DNA of 64,000 bases from Haploplasma modicum ATCC 29102 (GCF_000687835.1 NZ_JHYB01000002.1:124001-188000), one strand, 5' to 3'; numbered from the stretch's first letter, positions 44,474 to 54,977 are shown. Numbers and translations are program-made. Notes: a model not told the origin generated them from the sequence alone.

Positions 44474-46054
44474 ATGTTATTTTTAGCATTAGAAGGTCTT
44501 GTACCAGCAATCATCTCCGGTTTGCTATCCATTGTAGTTGGCTTTATAATAGGATTTTTTGTAAGAGTAATTACTCATGATAAATCAATTAGAGAAGCTA
44601 AAGAACAGGTTGAAAATATTGTTGAAGAAGGTAAAAAAGAAGCGGAAAAGGCCAAAAAAGAGGCTATCCTAGAAGCTAAACAAGAAATTTTTACCTTAAA
44701 AAAAGAAATGGAAGACGATATTAAGGAACGTAGACGTATTATTGTAAGCCTAGAAGAAAAATTAGATCAAAGGGAAAAATCAGTTGATAGAAGAGTATTT
44801 AATCTTGATAAACGTGAAGAACTCTTAGGCAATAAAGAAATTAGGTTAGAAGAACGAAACGAAGAACTTGAACAATTAAATAGCAAAGTGGAAGAATTAT
44901 TGCGAGCACAAGAAGAAAAATTAAACGAAGTAGCAAATTTATCACAAGAAGAAGCAAAAGAAATTATCTTTAATAAAGTAAAAGATAATATGGCTGATGA
45001 GATAGCACAATACATTCACTATGAGGAAGAAAAAGCTAAGAATCAGGTTGAGGCTAAGGCAAAAGATTTATTAACGCTTGCACTGCAAAAATATGCAGCT
45101 GATACTACAACCGAACGTACAGTAAGTGTTATTACTATTCCAAATGATGAAATGAAGGGTAGAATTATTGGTCGTGAAGGACGTAATATTAGAACTCTTG
45201 AAGCATTAACAGGGGTGGATTTACTAATTGATGATACGCCTGAGACAGTAGTTTTAAGCGGATTTGATCCAATTAGAAGAGAAATTGCAAAAAGAGCACT
45301 TGAAACATTAGTCTCCGATGGTAGAATTCATCCAGGACGTATTGAAGAAGTTGTTGAAAAAGCAAGAACTGAAGTTGATATGTACATCAGAGAACGTGGT
45401 GAAAATGCTGTGTTTGAAGCACAAGTTGGAAGAATTCATCCAGATTTAATTAAATTATTAGGAAGACTTGATTTTAGAACAAGTTATGGTCAAAATGTAT
45501 TAAAGCATTCAATAGAAACAGCATACCTTGCCGGAAAACTTGCAGCTGAAATTGGTGAAAATGAAGCACTTGCAAGAAGAGCTGGTTTATTACATGATAT
45601 TGGTAAAGCAGTTGATCATGAAGTTGAAGGAAGTCATGTTGAAATTGGTGTTTCACTAGCAAAACGCTATAAAGAACCAAAAGAAGTAATTGATGCTATT
45701 GCAAGTCACCATGGTGATGTTGAAGCTGAAACAGCAATTGGTGTTTTAGTAGCAGCAGCTGATGCATTATCTGCAGCAAGACCTGGATCTAGATCAGAAT
45801 CAGTTGAAACATACTTAAGAAGATTAGAACAATTAGAAGAGATTTCTAGTTCAATTCATGGTGTTGATAAATCATATGCAATTCAAGCTGGACGTGAAGT
45901 TCGTGTAATTGTTAAATCAAATGAAGTTAACGATTTAGAAATTATTAAAATTGCTCGTGAAATTAAAGAAAAAATTGAAGCGCAAATGACATATCCGGGA
46001 ACAATAAAAGTTACTGTAATTAGAGAAACAAGAGCTTCAGAAGTTGCTAAATAG
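44474..46054 (+). CDS. rny: Ribonuclease Y
   Basis: 526 residues from the ATG at 44474, chosen because GGAGGTG precedes it; an upstream in-frame ATG (44444) has none. An N-terminal membrane helix ([20 protein letters not shown]), a long coiled coil (about 40-190), a KH domain ([15 protein letters not shown]), and an HD domain ([12 protein letters not shown]). RNase Y starts bulk mRNA decay at the membrane in Gram-positives. It forms a cluster with ymdB and ricA. Confidence 0.96.
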   Translation: MLFLALEGLVPAIISGLLSIVVGFIIGFFVRVITHDKSIREAKEQVENIVEEGKKEAEKAKKEAILEAKQEIFTLKKEMEDDIKERRRIIVSLEEKLDQREKSVDRRVFNLDKREELLGNKEIRLEERNEELEQLNSKVEELLRAQEEKLNEVANLSQEEAKEIIFNKVKDNMADEIAQYIHYEEEKAKNQVEAKAKDLLTLALQKYAADTTTERTVSVITIPNDEMKGRIIGREGRNIRTLEALTGVDLLIDDTPETVVLSGFDPIRREIAKRALETLVSDGRIHPGRIEEVVEKARTEVDMYIRERGENAVFEAQVGRIHPDLIKLLGRLDFRTSYGQNVLKHSIETAYLAGKLAAEIGENEALARRAGLLHDIGKAVDHEVEGSHVEIGVSLAKRYKEPKEVIDAIASHHGDVEAETAIGVLVAAADALSAARPGSRSESVETYLRRLEQLEEISSSIHGVDKSYAIQAGREVRVIVKSNEVNDLEIIKIAREIKEKIEAQMTYPGTIKVTVIRETRASEVAK

Positions 46055-46058
46055 GATT

Positions 46059-46091
46059 AAAGGTTAGAATTAATTTTCTAACCTTTATTTT
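46059..46091 (+). terminator. Terminator after rny
   Basis: AAAGGTTAGA pairs with TCTAACCTTT, 8-base loop, then ATTTTT. Confidence 0.85.
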
Positions 46092-46132
46092 TATGTTAAA
46101 ATATAAATAGTTTAAGAAAGAAAAGTGATAAT

Positions 46133-46888
46133 GTGAGAGTATTATTTATTGGGGATTTATATGGTAATCCCGGAATTGAAATATTTGAGAATAAAATAAC
46201 TGAATTAAAAAAACAATATAGACCAGATATTTTAATCGTAAACGGTGAAAACATTGCAAATGGTAGAGGGATTACAAAAGAAATTTATTTAAAGTTGATG
46301 AAGCTAAGTGTTAATGCTATTACAATGGGTAATTGGACATTTGGCAACAAAGACATTTTTAATTTTATCGATGATAGTAATATAATTAGACCAGCTAATT
46401 ATTTAAGTGCACCTGGAAAAGGGTTTAAGGTTATTAATATAAATGGAAAAAGAATATTAATTATTAATTTGTTAGGTAGAATTTTTATGGATCCTAATTT
46501 ACCAAGTCCTTTTTTAGTAGTTGATGAAATTATTCAAGCAAATAACGCAGACTATATTTTTATTGACATGCATGCAGAGGCAAGTAGTGAAAAAATTGCT
46601 CTAGGCCATTATTTAGACGGTAGAGTAGATGCTGTACTCGGGACTCATACTCATGTTCAAACTAATGATGATAGATTACTTCCTAACGGGACATTATACA
46701 TCACCGATGTTGGTATGACTGGACCACTTGATGGAATAATAGGAGTGGATAAGGAAATTGCAATCACTAGATTCAAAACAGGTTATGCAAGAGCAAATCT
46801 CGTTCAAAATGGTAAAAAACAATTAAATGGTGTTTATTTGGATTTGGATAAAAAAACAATTGAAAAAATTCATTTGGAGATGGAGTAA
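46133..46888 (+). CDS. ymdB: YmdB-family metallophosphodiesterase
   Basis: 251 residues, GTG start. The dimetal site motifs are FIGDLYGNPG, NGENIANGRGIT, GNWTFGNK, DMHAEASSEK and GTHTHVQTNDDRLLPNGTLY, ending DVGMTGPLDGIIG. In Bacillus YmdB hydrolyses 2',3'-cyclic nucleotides and affects biofilm and RNA decay; it is encoded right after rny, as here. The sporulation gene spoVS that follows in Bacillus is absent. Confidence 0.93.
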   Translation: MRVLFIGDLYGNPGIEIFENKITELKKQYRPDILIVNGENIANGRGITKEIYLKLMKLSVNAITMGNWTFGNKDIFNFIDDSNIIRPANYLSAPGKGFKVININGKRILIINLLGRIFMDPNLPSPFLVVDEIIQANNADYIFIDMHAEASSEKIALGHYLDGRVDAVLGTHTHVQTNDDRLLPNGTLYITDVGMTGPLDGIIGVDKEIAITRFKTGYARANLVQNGKKQLNGVYLDLDKKTIEKIHLEME

Positions 46889-47223
46889 TGCAAATAGAAA
46901 ATAAGATTATTAATAATATACTTGCTGATGAAAAAGTAATTAGATATAAAGAATTAGAAAAAATAGTAAATAGCAATAAAAAGTTAAAAAAACTTTTAAG
47001 AGACTTAAAATTAATTCAAAAACAGATTGTTCATGCAAGAGCACTTAGTAAAAACAATGCCCTAAAGGAATTAGAAAAAAACTATGATATAAAAATGAAT
47101 GAAATTGTTGAATATCCGCTCTTAAGCGAATATTTGATGTTACAAACTGAAATAAATCAATTTTTGAGTGATTTTACAAATATTGTAGAAAAAGGCATAA
47201 TGAAGGATTTAACGACTAAATAG
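46888..47223 (+). CDS. YlbF/YmcA-family protein (RicA-like)
   Basis: 111 residues, almost entirely helical, with IIRYKELEKIVNSNKKLKKLL-type repeats and a closing YPLLSEYLMLQTEINQFLSDF, the YlbF/YmcA signature. In Bacillus RicA-RicF-RicT bind RNase Y and direct mRNA processing. Here the gene overlaps ymdB by one base and stands close to rny and mutS, supporting the RicA role. miaB, the usual neighbour, is absent. Confidence 0.82.
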   Translation: MQIENKIINNILADEKVIRYKELEKIVNSNKKLKKLLRDLKLIQKQIVHARALSKNNALKELEKNYDIKMNEIVEYPLLSEYLMLQTEINQFLSDFTNIVEKGIMKDLTTK

Positions 47224-47318
47224 CATCTTTTTAACGCTTTTAAATAATTATACTTGATAATAATATAAAAAAATTATATTATAATAATATAGAATATTGG
47301 AAAATAGGGGGTTTAAGA

Positions 47319-48722
47319 ATGGCAAAATTAGAAAAAGACAGTGTTATCACAGTTTTAGATAACAACTATTTAATTGGTGATTTATTAGAGGGGTTAGTAA
47401 AGACACCATCAGAAGTTATTATGGATTTTTTTGTTGAAATTGGATTTAATTTTAATAGAACAATCAGAATGGAAGTATTAAAACAGTTATTACGACCAAA
47501 AATTATGGAAACAAGAAGAGAACGTTCTTCATTGGCTGATGAGATGAATTATCGTTTATCATGGTTTAATCAGTTTACAGAAACACAATTAGTAAACTTA
47601 TTCAAATTTTATAATGACCAAGAATTAAATGACTTATTTTTAGAACAACTATGGTTAAGATTGGTAAATGACATGATAAGTCGTGAGATAAACAAAAATG
47701 ACTTTAATCAGTTAATTACACTCTCACAAGCATATAAAACTAGCGATGTAAAAAATACAGATCTTGTCTTATATAATAATAATTTGAATGCATTATTCTT
47801 TGATAATGATGGTGAAATTGATGGATTAAATCCAGAAGCAATTAGACCAGTATTATACAAGAGTTCAACAATTACTGAAATTAGACAAATTGGTCAAAAA
47901 TATAATGTTAGTGTACCTCAAAGATTAAAAAAACAAGAACTATTAGACATTATGATTCAAGAATTAAAAGATCGTGATGAATATACAGAAGAACTTGAAA
48001 AAGACTTAAGTAAATTAAATATTATGCTTCTTCAACGTTATGCTAAAGATAATAACATTAAAGCATCTACAGAACTTAAAAAAGAAGAAGTTATTGAGTA
48101 TGTACTAAAGAATTCACATACAACAAAAGAAAAATATTATATTCCTTCATCCTCTGTCTATGAAGTTGAAGCTAAAGAATTAGGTCAAACTGTTGAGGAA
48201 GATGAAACAGAAATTTATGGAAAATCACTTGAGGAATTAAAAGAAGAAGCATCAAATGAAGTTTTAGAAGAAACAAAAGAAGAAGCACTTGTTGAAAAAC
48301 ATAAACCTAAGACATTAGAGTATATTGTTCCTGAAGAAAAATTATTTGATGTTAGTGCTGTAGAAGAAAAAGCAATTAACGCTGTGGATTATCGTGGTGT
48401 TAAAAATAAGAAATTTGTTAAATTAATAAATGATGATATTAGTTATGTGGAAAGTCAAGTTGAAACAAAAGATGATGAATGCATTAGTTTAAATGATTTC
48501 CCTAAAAAGAAAAGAAGTCCTGCTGCAATATTTTTCAGAGTAATATTAATAATTATTTTAATCGCTATTTTACTTGCTCTAATATTTGCAATCTATGCAC
48601 TTTCAACTCCATCAGGAGCACCAGCAGCACTTAAGAATGTTGAAGATTTTATCGTTAAGTATATTTTCTTCAATCAAGATTTATTCGATAAAATTAGAAA
48701 TATAAATTGGCCTTGGAATTAA
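47319..48722 (+). CDS. Unknown protein with SAP/Rho-N-like segments and a C-terminal membrane anchor
   Basis: 467 residues. A helical N-terminal domain (about 1-150) precedes two SAP/HeH-like helix-extended-helix segments, IRQIGQKYNVSVPQRLKKQELLDIM (about 188-215) and MLLQRYAKDNNIKASTELKKEEVIEYV (about 237-265). An acidic linker follows (ETEIYGKSLEELKEEASNE), then a basic stop-transfer KKKRSP and one hydrophobic helix near residue 410-433. The bulk should face the cytosol. SAP-like folds often bind DNA or RNA, so a membrane-tethered nucleic-acid binder is possible. It sits between ricA and mutS; I know no family name. Confidence 0.7.
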   Translation: MAKLEKDSVITVLDNNYLIGDLLEGLVKTPSEVIMDFFVEIGFNFNRTIRMEVLKQLLRPKIMETRRERSSLADEMNYRLSWFNQFTETQLVNLFKFYNDQELNDLFLEQLWLRLVNDMISREINKNDFNQLITLSQAYKTSDVKNTDLVLYNNNLNALFFDNDGEIDGLNPEAIRPVLYKSSTITEIRQIGQKYNVSVPQRLKKQELLDIMIQELKDRDEYTEELEKDLSKLNIMLLQRYAKDNNIKASTELKKEEVIEYVLKNSHTTKEKYYIPSSSVYEVEAKELGQTVEEDETEIYGKSLEELKEEASNEVLEETKEEALVEKHKPKTLEYIVPEEKLFDVSAVEEKAINAVDYRGVKNKKFVKLINDDISYVESQVETKDDECISLNDFPKKKRSPAAIFFRVILIIILIAILLALIFAIYALSTPSGAPAALKNVEDFIVKYIFFNQDLFDKIRNINWPWN

Positions 48723-48740
48723 TAAAAAGGGGGTTTACTT

Positions 48741-51263
48741 ATGAGTAATACTGACAATAAAACCTATACCCCAATGATACAACAATATTTAACAATTAAA
48801 GAAGACTACGCTGATGCGATAGTCTTTTTTCGGTTAGGTGATTTCTATGAAATGTTTTTTGATGATGCAATTATTGCATCAAGGGTTTTAGAGATAACAT
48901 TAACCTCAAAAGATGCAGGTGCAAAAATTCCAATGTGTGGAGTTCCTCATCATTCTGTTAAACCATATATAAAAAAATTGATTGAAAATGGCTATAAAAT
49001 TGCTATTGCTGAACAAACATCAGAGCCAGGTAAAGGATTAGTTACTAGAGAAGTAGTTAGACTTATCACACCAGGTACTGTTTTTGAAGATGATATTTTA
49101 GAAAGTGGAAGTAACAACTTTATAGCAAGCTTAATTTTACAAGAAGAAGGTTATCTTTTAACATATGCTGATATATCTACAGGTGAATCATTTTTACTTG
49201 ATTCATTAAATAAAAATGAAGTGATTGACTATATTAAATCTTCTTTAATCAAAGAATTAATTATACCTAATGAGTCTGATACTTATTTAATTGAAGAGAT
49301 GAAAAAAAGTAATGTTTATGTTACGGTTTATAATGAATATAATACACATGATAATAAGTGGGCTAATTTATTACTTCCTAGTCAAAAAATTGGAGCAAGA
49401 CATTTATCTCATTATTTATCAACAACCCAAAAACAACCACTTAATCACTTACAAACAATTAAACCAGAAGAGAACAATAATTATTTAAAGGTGGACTATA
49501 GAGTATTAAAGCAATTAGAAATTGTAGAATCTAATACAAATAACCCTAAAACAACAGTTTTTTATCATTTAAATAATACAAAAACAGCTATGGGTACTAG
49601 ATTATTAAAGCACTACTTAAATCATCCTTTAACAGATTATAATGTTCTTCAAAAAAGATATGATTTGATTGAAGCATTTGATAAGATAATACTTAGAAGT
49701 GATATCTTAGATATCTTAGATAATATTTATGACGTTAATAGAATTATTGGAAAACTTTCATTTAATTCTATTAATGCAAGAGACCTAGAACAATTAAAAA
49801 TTACATTAAAACATATTCCTAGACTAAAAGAAATATTAAAAGCTTTTGGTAATAAGGAATTAGATATATTAAATGATCAAATATTAGAACATCAAGAATT
49901 AAAAGATTTACTTGAAAGAAGTATCATTGATAATCCACCAATTCAAACTAAGGAAGGTGGAATGATTAAACCTAATTTTAATAAAGATTTAGATCATTTA
50001 TTAAACATAAATGAAGATAGTAAAGAATGGTTATTAAATTATGAAAATCAAGAAAAAGAACGTCTTGGTATTAAAAATTTAAAAGTGGGATATAACAGAA
50101 ACTTTGGTTATTTCATTGAAATCAGTAAAATGCAAGCCTTACAGGTTGAAGACATTCATGGTTATGAAAGAAGACAAACACTAACTAATAGTGAAAGATA
50201 TATCTCAAAGGAATTAAAAGAACAAGAAGATGAAATTTTAAATGCAAAAGAACGTGCTATAGCTTTAGAATATGAAATATTCCAAAGCATCAAAGATGAA
50301 GCAAGTAAATATATTGCTTCATTACAAGAATTATCTAGTGCTATTGCCAAAATTGACGTATTTTTAAGTTTGAAGATTGCTTCTGAGAAAAATAATTATG
50401 TAAGACCTACTATTAATTTAACAGATAGAAAAACAACAATAATTAATGGTAGACATCCAGTTGTTGAAAAATTTACTGATTATATTAAAAATGATATTGT
50501 AATTGATGAATCAGAAATATTTTTAATTACAGGACCAAACATGAGTGGTAAATCAACTTATATGCGTATGTTTGCTTTAATTATTTACTTAGCTCAAGTT
50601 GGTTCGTTTGTACCTGCAGATAGTGCAAATATTCCAATATATGATGCAATCTTTACTCGTATTGGTTCATCAGATGACTTGTCTGGTGGTAAGTCAACTT
50701 TCATGGTTGAGATGGTAGAAAGTAATGAAGCACTAACATTTGCTACTAAGAACTCGCTAATTTTATTTGATGAAATAGGAAGAGGTACTGCAACCTATGA
50801 TGGGATTGCTCTTGCTCAGGGAATGATTGAGTATATTGCAAATGAAATTAAAGCTCAAACTTTATTTTCAACACATTATCATGAACTTACAAAACTTGAA
50901 AATTTATATAGTAATATAACAAACTTACATGTTAAAGCAAAAGAAGAAAATGGTAAAATGATTTTTCTTCATCAAGTTGAAAAAGGAGCATCTGATCGCT
51001 CTTATGGAATTCAAGTGGCATCACTTGCAAACTTACCTAAAAAATTAATTAAAAGAAGTGAAGAAATTTTAAATAAACTTGAAGGAAATAAAGAAGAAAT
51101 AGAAATTGATTTATTTAACTATAATATTGCTGAAGAAAAAGCAATAGTAAACTACACCCATGAAGAAGTAATAAAAGATATTAATGATTTAAACATTGAT
51201 AAATTAACACCAATTGATGCGATAGTTTTACTAAAAAATTTACAAAATAAATTAAAAAAATAA
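48741..51263 (+). CDS. mutS: DNA mismatch repair protein MutS
   Basis: 840 residues. The mismatch-binding N-terminal domain has FFRLGDFYEMF, including the Phe-x-Glu wedge (FYE). The ABC-type ATPase has GPNMSGKSTYMR, the signature DDLSGGKSTFMVEM, Walker B ILFDEIGRGT and FSTHYHEL. It is the MutS1 type that works with MutL. GGGGG precedes the ATG. mutS-mutL-miaA are closely packed. Confidence 0.97.
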   Translation: MSNTDNKTYTPMIQQYLTIKEDYADAIVFFRLGDFYEMFFDDAIIASRVLEITLTSKDAGAKIPMCGVPHHSVKPYIKKLIENGYKIAIAEQTSEPGKGLVTREVVRLITPGTVFEDDILESGSNNFIASLILQEEGYLLTYADISTGESFLLDSLNKNEVIDYIKSSLIKELIIPNESDTYLIEEMKKSNVYVTVYNEYNTHDNKWANLLLPSQKIGARHLSHYLSTTQKQPLNHLQTIKPEENNNYLKVDYRVLKQLEIVESNTNNPKTTVFYHLNNTKTAMGTRLLKHYLNHPLTDYNVLQKRYDLIEAFDKIILRSDILDILDNIYDVNRIIGKLSFNSINARDLEQLKITLKHIPRLKEILKAFGNKELDILNDQILEHQELKDLLERSIIDNPPIQTKEGGMIKPNFNKDLDHLLNINEDSKEWLLNYENQEKERLGIKNLKVGYNRNFGYFIEISKMQALQVEDIHGYERRQTLTNSERYISKELKEQEDEILNAKERAIALEYEIFQSIKDEASKYIASLQELSSAIAKIDVFLSLKIASEKNNYVRPTINLTDRKTTIINGRHPVVEKFTDYIKNDIVIDESEIFLITGPNMSGKSTYMRMFALIIYLAQVGSFVPADSANIPIYDAIFTRIGSSDDLSGGKSTFMVEMVESNEALTFATKNSLILFDEIGRGTATYDGIALAQGMIEYIANEIKAQTLFSTHYHELTKLENLYSNITNLHVKAKEENGKMIFLHQVEKGASDRSYGIQVASLANLPKKLIKRSEEILNKLEGNKEEIEIDLFNYNIAEEKAIVNYTHEEVIKDINDLNIDKLTPIDAIVLLKNLQNKLKK

Positions 51264-51272
51264 GAGGTAGTA

Positions 51273-52970
51273 ATGAATAAAATTAAAGTAATGAATGATA
51301 GACTAGCTAATATGATTGCGGCCGGTGAAGTAGTTGAAAGACCAGCATCAATTATTAAAGAGTTAGTAGAAAATTCAATCGATGCAAATTCTAAATCAAT
51401 CGTAATTAAAGCATATAATAATGGTTTAAAGGAAATTACCGTGATTGATGATGGAGTAGGAATTGGCAAGGAAGACTTGAAGCTTGCCTTTTTACGTCAT
51501 GCAACATCAAAAATTAAGGAAGAAATTGATTTGGAGCGCATTAATACTTTAGGATTTAGGGGAGAAGCACTTGCAGCAATTGTTGCAGTAAGTAACGTCT
51601 TAATTAAATCAAGAGTTAGTGAAGAAAATGGTAATTTCATTGTTTTTGATAATGGGAAAATAGTTGATGAAGGAATAGTATCATTAAATATAGGAACAGA
51701 AATTACTGTTAAGAACTTATTTTATAACACACCAGCAAGATTAAAGTATTTAAAGAGTGAGTATACTGAAAGAATGTTAATTATTGAAACTTTTGATAAA
51801 CTAGCTCTTTCAAATCCTAGTATTAGATTTAAATTATTAATTGATGATAAATTAGTTAAAGAAACTTATGGGACTAATGATGTCTTTAATTTAATGGATA
51901 ATATATATGGTAGTCAAGTTTTAAAAGACATTAAGGTTATTGATGAGACTTTTAGTAATATTAATGTTAAAGGATATTTAGTATCACCTAAGTTTACTAG
52001 ACCAAAAAGAAATGATATCTCTATTTTTGTTAATGGGAGATATGTAAAAAACTTTCAATTAACTAATGCGGTAATTGATGGATACAGTAATTTTTTAATG
52101 ACAAAAAGATATCCGGTTGCCTTAATTTTTATAAAGATTGACCCATATTTATTAGATGTTAATATTCATCCACAAAAACTTGAAATCAAATTTGCTAATG
52201 ATTCAATGCTTAAATATCAATTGGAAGTAATTATTAAAAATGCTCTTAATAATAGTGTTCATGAAATACCTAATAACTTTAAAGTTTTAGAAAAAAAATA
52301 TGAACAATTAGAAGAACAATATACTGCCTTTCCACTTGAATTTAATTATGAAGTAGAAACAAATAATAATTTATTAATAAATGAAGAAAATATAAATAAA
52401 AAACTTCCAGATTTAGAGTATGTGGGTGTTTTATCAGGGACATATCTTTTATTTCAAAATGAGGACGGATTATTTCTAGTAGATCAGCACACAGCAGAAG
52501 AGCGTGTAAACTATGAATATTATTTAAAATTCTATGATAATTATGAAATAATAGTTGAAGAAATGCTTATCTCAAAAGAACTTGATTTATTGCCAAGTGA
52601 TTTTTCACTGATAGATAAATATCTTGAAATATTTAATAAATTTGGTTTTTATTTTGATAAAAATAATCATTTACTAAGTCATCCATCATTTTTATTGGAA
52701 AAAGATTTAGAACTAGTAATTACTAATATGATATTCTTAATTGAAAACAATAAAGAAATAAGTGTTAAAGTTTTATTAGATGATGTAGCAAAATCAAAGA
52801 GTTGTAAGGGCTCCATTAAAGCAAATCATAAACTATCAAGAATTGAAATAGATAATTTAATGAAGCGTTTAAGAAATGCAAGTAACCCTTATACTTGTCC
52901 TCATGGCAGACCTACAATTATTAATATTAATAATTACCAAATTGAAAGAATGTTTAAAAGGATTGTATGA
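51273..52970 (+). CDS. mutL: DNA mismatch repair protein MutL (endonuclease type)
   Basis: 565 residues. GHKL ATPase motifs AAGEVVERPASIIKELVENSIDA, DDGVGI and FRGEALAAI. The C-terminal domain carries the nuclease motif VDQHTAEERVNYE and the terminal CPHGRPT, the metal-site signatures of nicking MutL. So repair here should use MutL nicking, with no MutH. The TGA stop overlaps the miaA start. Confidence 0.96.
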   Translation: MNKIKVMNDRLANMIAAGEVVERPASIIKELVENSIDANSKSIVIKAYNNGLKEITVIDDGVGIGKEDLKLAFLRHATSKIKEEIDLERINTLGFRGEALAAIVAVSNVLIKSRVSEENGNFIVFDNGKIVDEGIVSLNIGTEITVKNLFYNTPARLKYLKSEYTERMLIIETFDKLALSNPSIRFKLLIDDKLVKETYGTNDVFNLMDNIYGSQVLKDIKVIDETFSNINVKGYLVSPKFTRPKRNDISIFVNGRYVKNFQLTNAVIDGYSNFLMTKRYPVALIFIKIDPYLLDVNIHPQKLEIKFANDSMLKYQLEVIIKNALNNSVHEIPNNFKVLEKKYEQLEEQYTAFPLEFNYEVETNNNLLINEENINKKLPDLEYVGVLSGTYLLFQNEDGLFLVDQHTAEERVNYEYYLKFYDNYEIIVEEMLISKELDLLPSDFSLIDKYLEIFNKFGFYFDKNNHLLSHPSFLLEKDLELVITNMIFLIENNKEISVKVLLDDVAKSKSCKGSIKANHKLSRIEIDNLMKRLRNASNPYTCPHGRPTIININNYQIERMFKRIV

Positions 52971-53827
52971 TGAAAAAAGTTATTGTAATTGTTGGACCAA
53001 CCGGTAGTGGTAAAACTAAATATTCTGTAAAGCTTGCTAAGAAAATAAATGGCGAGATCATAAACGGTGATTCCGTTCAAATTTATAAAGAACTAAATAT
53101 TGGTTCTGCTAAAATTAAAGAACATGAAATGGAAAACATCAAACATCATTTATTTAGTATTAAGCATGTAGGTGAGGAATATAGTGCATTTAATTTTCAA
53201 ACTGATGCAAGAAAACTCATTAATGATATAAATACGCCAATTTTAGTTGGGGGAACAGGTTTTTATATTAAAAGTGCATTATATGACTATGAGTTTAATA
53301 AGGAAGAAGAAAATGATTTGTTTATAGACAAATCAAATTTAGAAATCTATGAAGAATTAATTAAGCTTGATAAAAATATTGAAATAGACAAAGACAATCG
53401 TGTTAGATTAGTAAGAGCACTTAATTTAGCAAAAAGTGGTAACCTAAGAAGTGAAAAAAGTGGCAGCAATAATAAACTTTTTGATATTTTTACAATCTAT
53501 TTAGACGTTAATCGGGTAAAATTAAAAGAACTATTAATTAAAAGATTAGATATAATGATTAATAGTGGCTTGATTGAAGAAGCAAAGATGTTATTTGATA
53601 ATAATATATTTTTAAATATTATTGGTTATAGAGAACTACATCATTATTTTTTAGGTGAATATACTTTAGAAGAAGCTAAAACAGCAATTATTAGAAGTTC
53701 ACTAAATCTAGCTAAGAAACAAAAAACATGGTTTATTAATCAAATGAATACAACACTATATGATCCATTTGATGAGGATACTGAAAATCAGATTTATAGT
53801 GATGTTATTTCATTTTTAAAGGAGTAA
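52967..53827 (+). CDS. miaA: tRNA dimethylallyltransferase MiaA
   Basis: 286 residues. P-loop GPTGSGKT, then GDSVQIYKELNIGSAK, LVGGTGFYIKS, and IIGYRELHHYF, the MiaA signature set. It adds the dimethylallyl group to A37 of tRNAs reading UNN codons. It follows mutL as in many bacteria. ATG at 52967 or 52970. Confidence 0.95.
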   Translation: MMKKVIVIVGPTGSGKTKYSVKLAKKINGEIINGDSVQIYKELNIGSAKIKEHEMENIKHHLFSIKHVGEEYSAFNFQTDARKLINDINTPILVGGTGFYIKSALYDYEFNKEEENDLFIDKSNLEIYEELIKLDKNIEIDKDNRVRLVRALNLAKSGNLRSEKSGSNNKLFDIFTIYLDVNRVKLKELLIKRLDIMINSGLIEEAKMLFDNNIFLNIIGYRELHHYFLGEYTLEEAKTAIIRSSLNLAKKQKTWFINQMNTTLYDPFDEDTENQIYSDVISFLKE

Positions 53828-53830
53828 AAT

Positions 53831-54316
53831 ATGAAAATATATTTAGTGGGAATGCCTTTTTCAGGTAAAACTTTTATTGGTTTAAAACTAGCAGAAAAAC
53901 TTTCTTTTAATTTTATCGATATTAATACAGAAATTGAAAAAGAAGCATTAATGTTTATTGATGAAATATATACTAACCTTGGCGAAGAAACCGTCAAATA
54001 TCAAGAAAAAATATTATTAGAAAAACTTTTAAAAGAAGATAACACAGTAATAGCAACAACATGTAGTGTAGTTGAAGATAGAAAGAATAAAAACTTAATT
54101 GATGGAATAGTAATCTATTTAACAGTTAGTGATCAAATATTAGAAAAAAGAAAAAATGAAGGATATCCTAATTTTTTAGTTGAAAAATATTCAATTGAAG
54201 ATTTAAGTAAAAAGAGATTTTTACTATATCAAAACTTTGCAACTGATATAGTTGAAAATGAAGAAGATTATAATAAAACAATAGATCAAATATTAAAGAT
54301 TGTTACAAATAGTTGA
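53831..54316 (+). CDS. Shikimate-kinase-like P-loop kinase (diverged)
   Basis: 161 residues. The fold pattern is that of shikimate kinase: GMPFSGKTFIG (P-loop), FIDINTEIEKEA, IDEIYTNLGEE, and a late KKRFLLYQNFATDIVE matching the RxPLYxxxAD lid region. The shikimate-binding residues are not evident: FRxxE is VKYQE and the Gly-Gly-Gly loop is ATTCSV. No other aromatic-pathway gene is nearby. It may have a new substrate or be a relic. Three bases after miaA, so in that operon. Confidence 0.65.
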   Translation: MKIYLVGMPFSGKTFIGLKLAEKLSFNFIDINTEIEKEALMFIDEIYTNLGEETVKYQEKILLEKLLKEDNTVIATTCSVVEDRKNKNLIDGIVIYLTVSDQILEKRKNEGYPNFLVEKYSIEDLSKKRFLLYQNFATDIVENEEDYNKTIDQILKIVTNS

Positions 54317-54342
54317 TATTTTACCTATATTTATAGTATAAT
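54313..54342 (+). promoter_or_regulatory. Promoter of efp
   Basis: TTGATA (54313-54318), 18-base spacer, TATAAT (54337-54342). Confidence 0.7.
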
Positions 54343-54373
54343 AATAACGTTATATTAAACGGAGGCGATTTAA

Positions 54374-54937
54374 ATGATTTCAACAAACGAATTTAAAACA
54401 AATATGACTATCGAATTTGATGGAAATATTTTTCAAGTATTAGAGTTTTTACACGTTAAACCAGGTAAAGGAGCAGCGTTTGTTCGTTCAAAATTAAGAA
54501 ACTTAAGAACTGGTGCAGTAATTGATTACACATTTAATGCTGGTGTAAAAGTAAAAAAAGCACAAATCTCAAGAGTATCAATGCAATACCTATACAATGA
54601 TGGTGTAAATCATGTGTTTATGAATAATGAAACATATGATCAAGTAGAAATCCCACTTGCATTAGTAGAAGATCAAATCAAATTTATTTATGAAAATATG
54701 AATGTTGAAGTTGTTTATTTCAATGATACAGAAGTAATTGGTATATCAATTCCAGAAAACGTAGTATTAACAGTTGTTGATACAGTTCCTGGAGTAAAAG
54801 GTGATACAAAAACAAATGCAATGAAAGATGCTACTTTAAATACAGGATTAGTTATTAAAGTACCACTATTTATTGAAACTGGTGAAAAAATTGTTGTTAA
54901 AACAACAGATTCATCATATGTATCTAGAGATAAATAA
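54374..54937 (+). CDS. efp: Translation elongation factor P
   Basis: 187 residues, three beta domains. The tip loop HVKPGKGAAFVRSKLRN carries Lys32, the position modified in many species. The C-terminus has NTGLVIKVPLFIETGEKI. EF-P relieves stalling at polyproline. GGAGG precedes the ATG. Confidence 0.97.
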   Translation: MISTNEFKTNMTIEFDGNIFQVLEFLHVKPGKGAAFVRSKLRNLRTGAVIDYTFNAGVKVKKAQISRVSMQYLYNDGVNHVFMNNETYDQVEIPLALVEDQIKFIYENMNVEVVYFNDTEVIGISIPENVVLTVVDTVPGVKGDTKTNAMKDATLNTGLVIKVPLFIETGEKIVVKTTDSSYVSRDK

Positions 54938-54938
54938 T

Positions 54939-54957
54939 AAGGCTATCTAGCCTTTTT
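54939..54957 (+). terminator. Terminator after efp
   Basis: AAGGCTA-TC-TAGCCTT then T run. Confidence 0.85.
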
Positions 54958-54977
54958 GTTTAAAGAAAGGTTTAATT

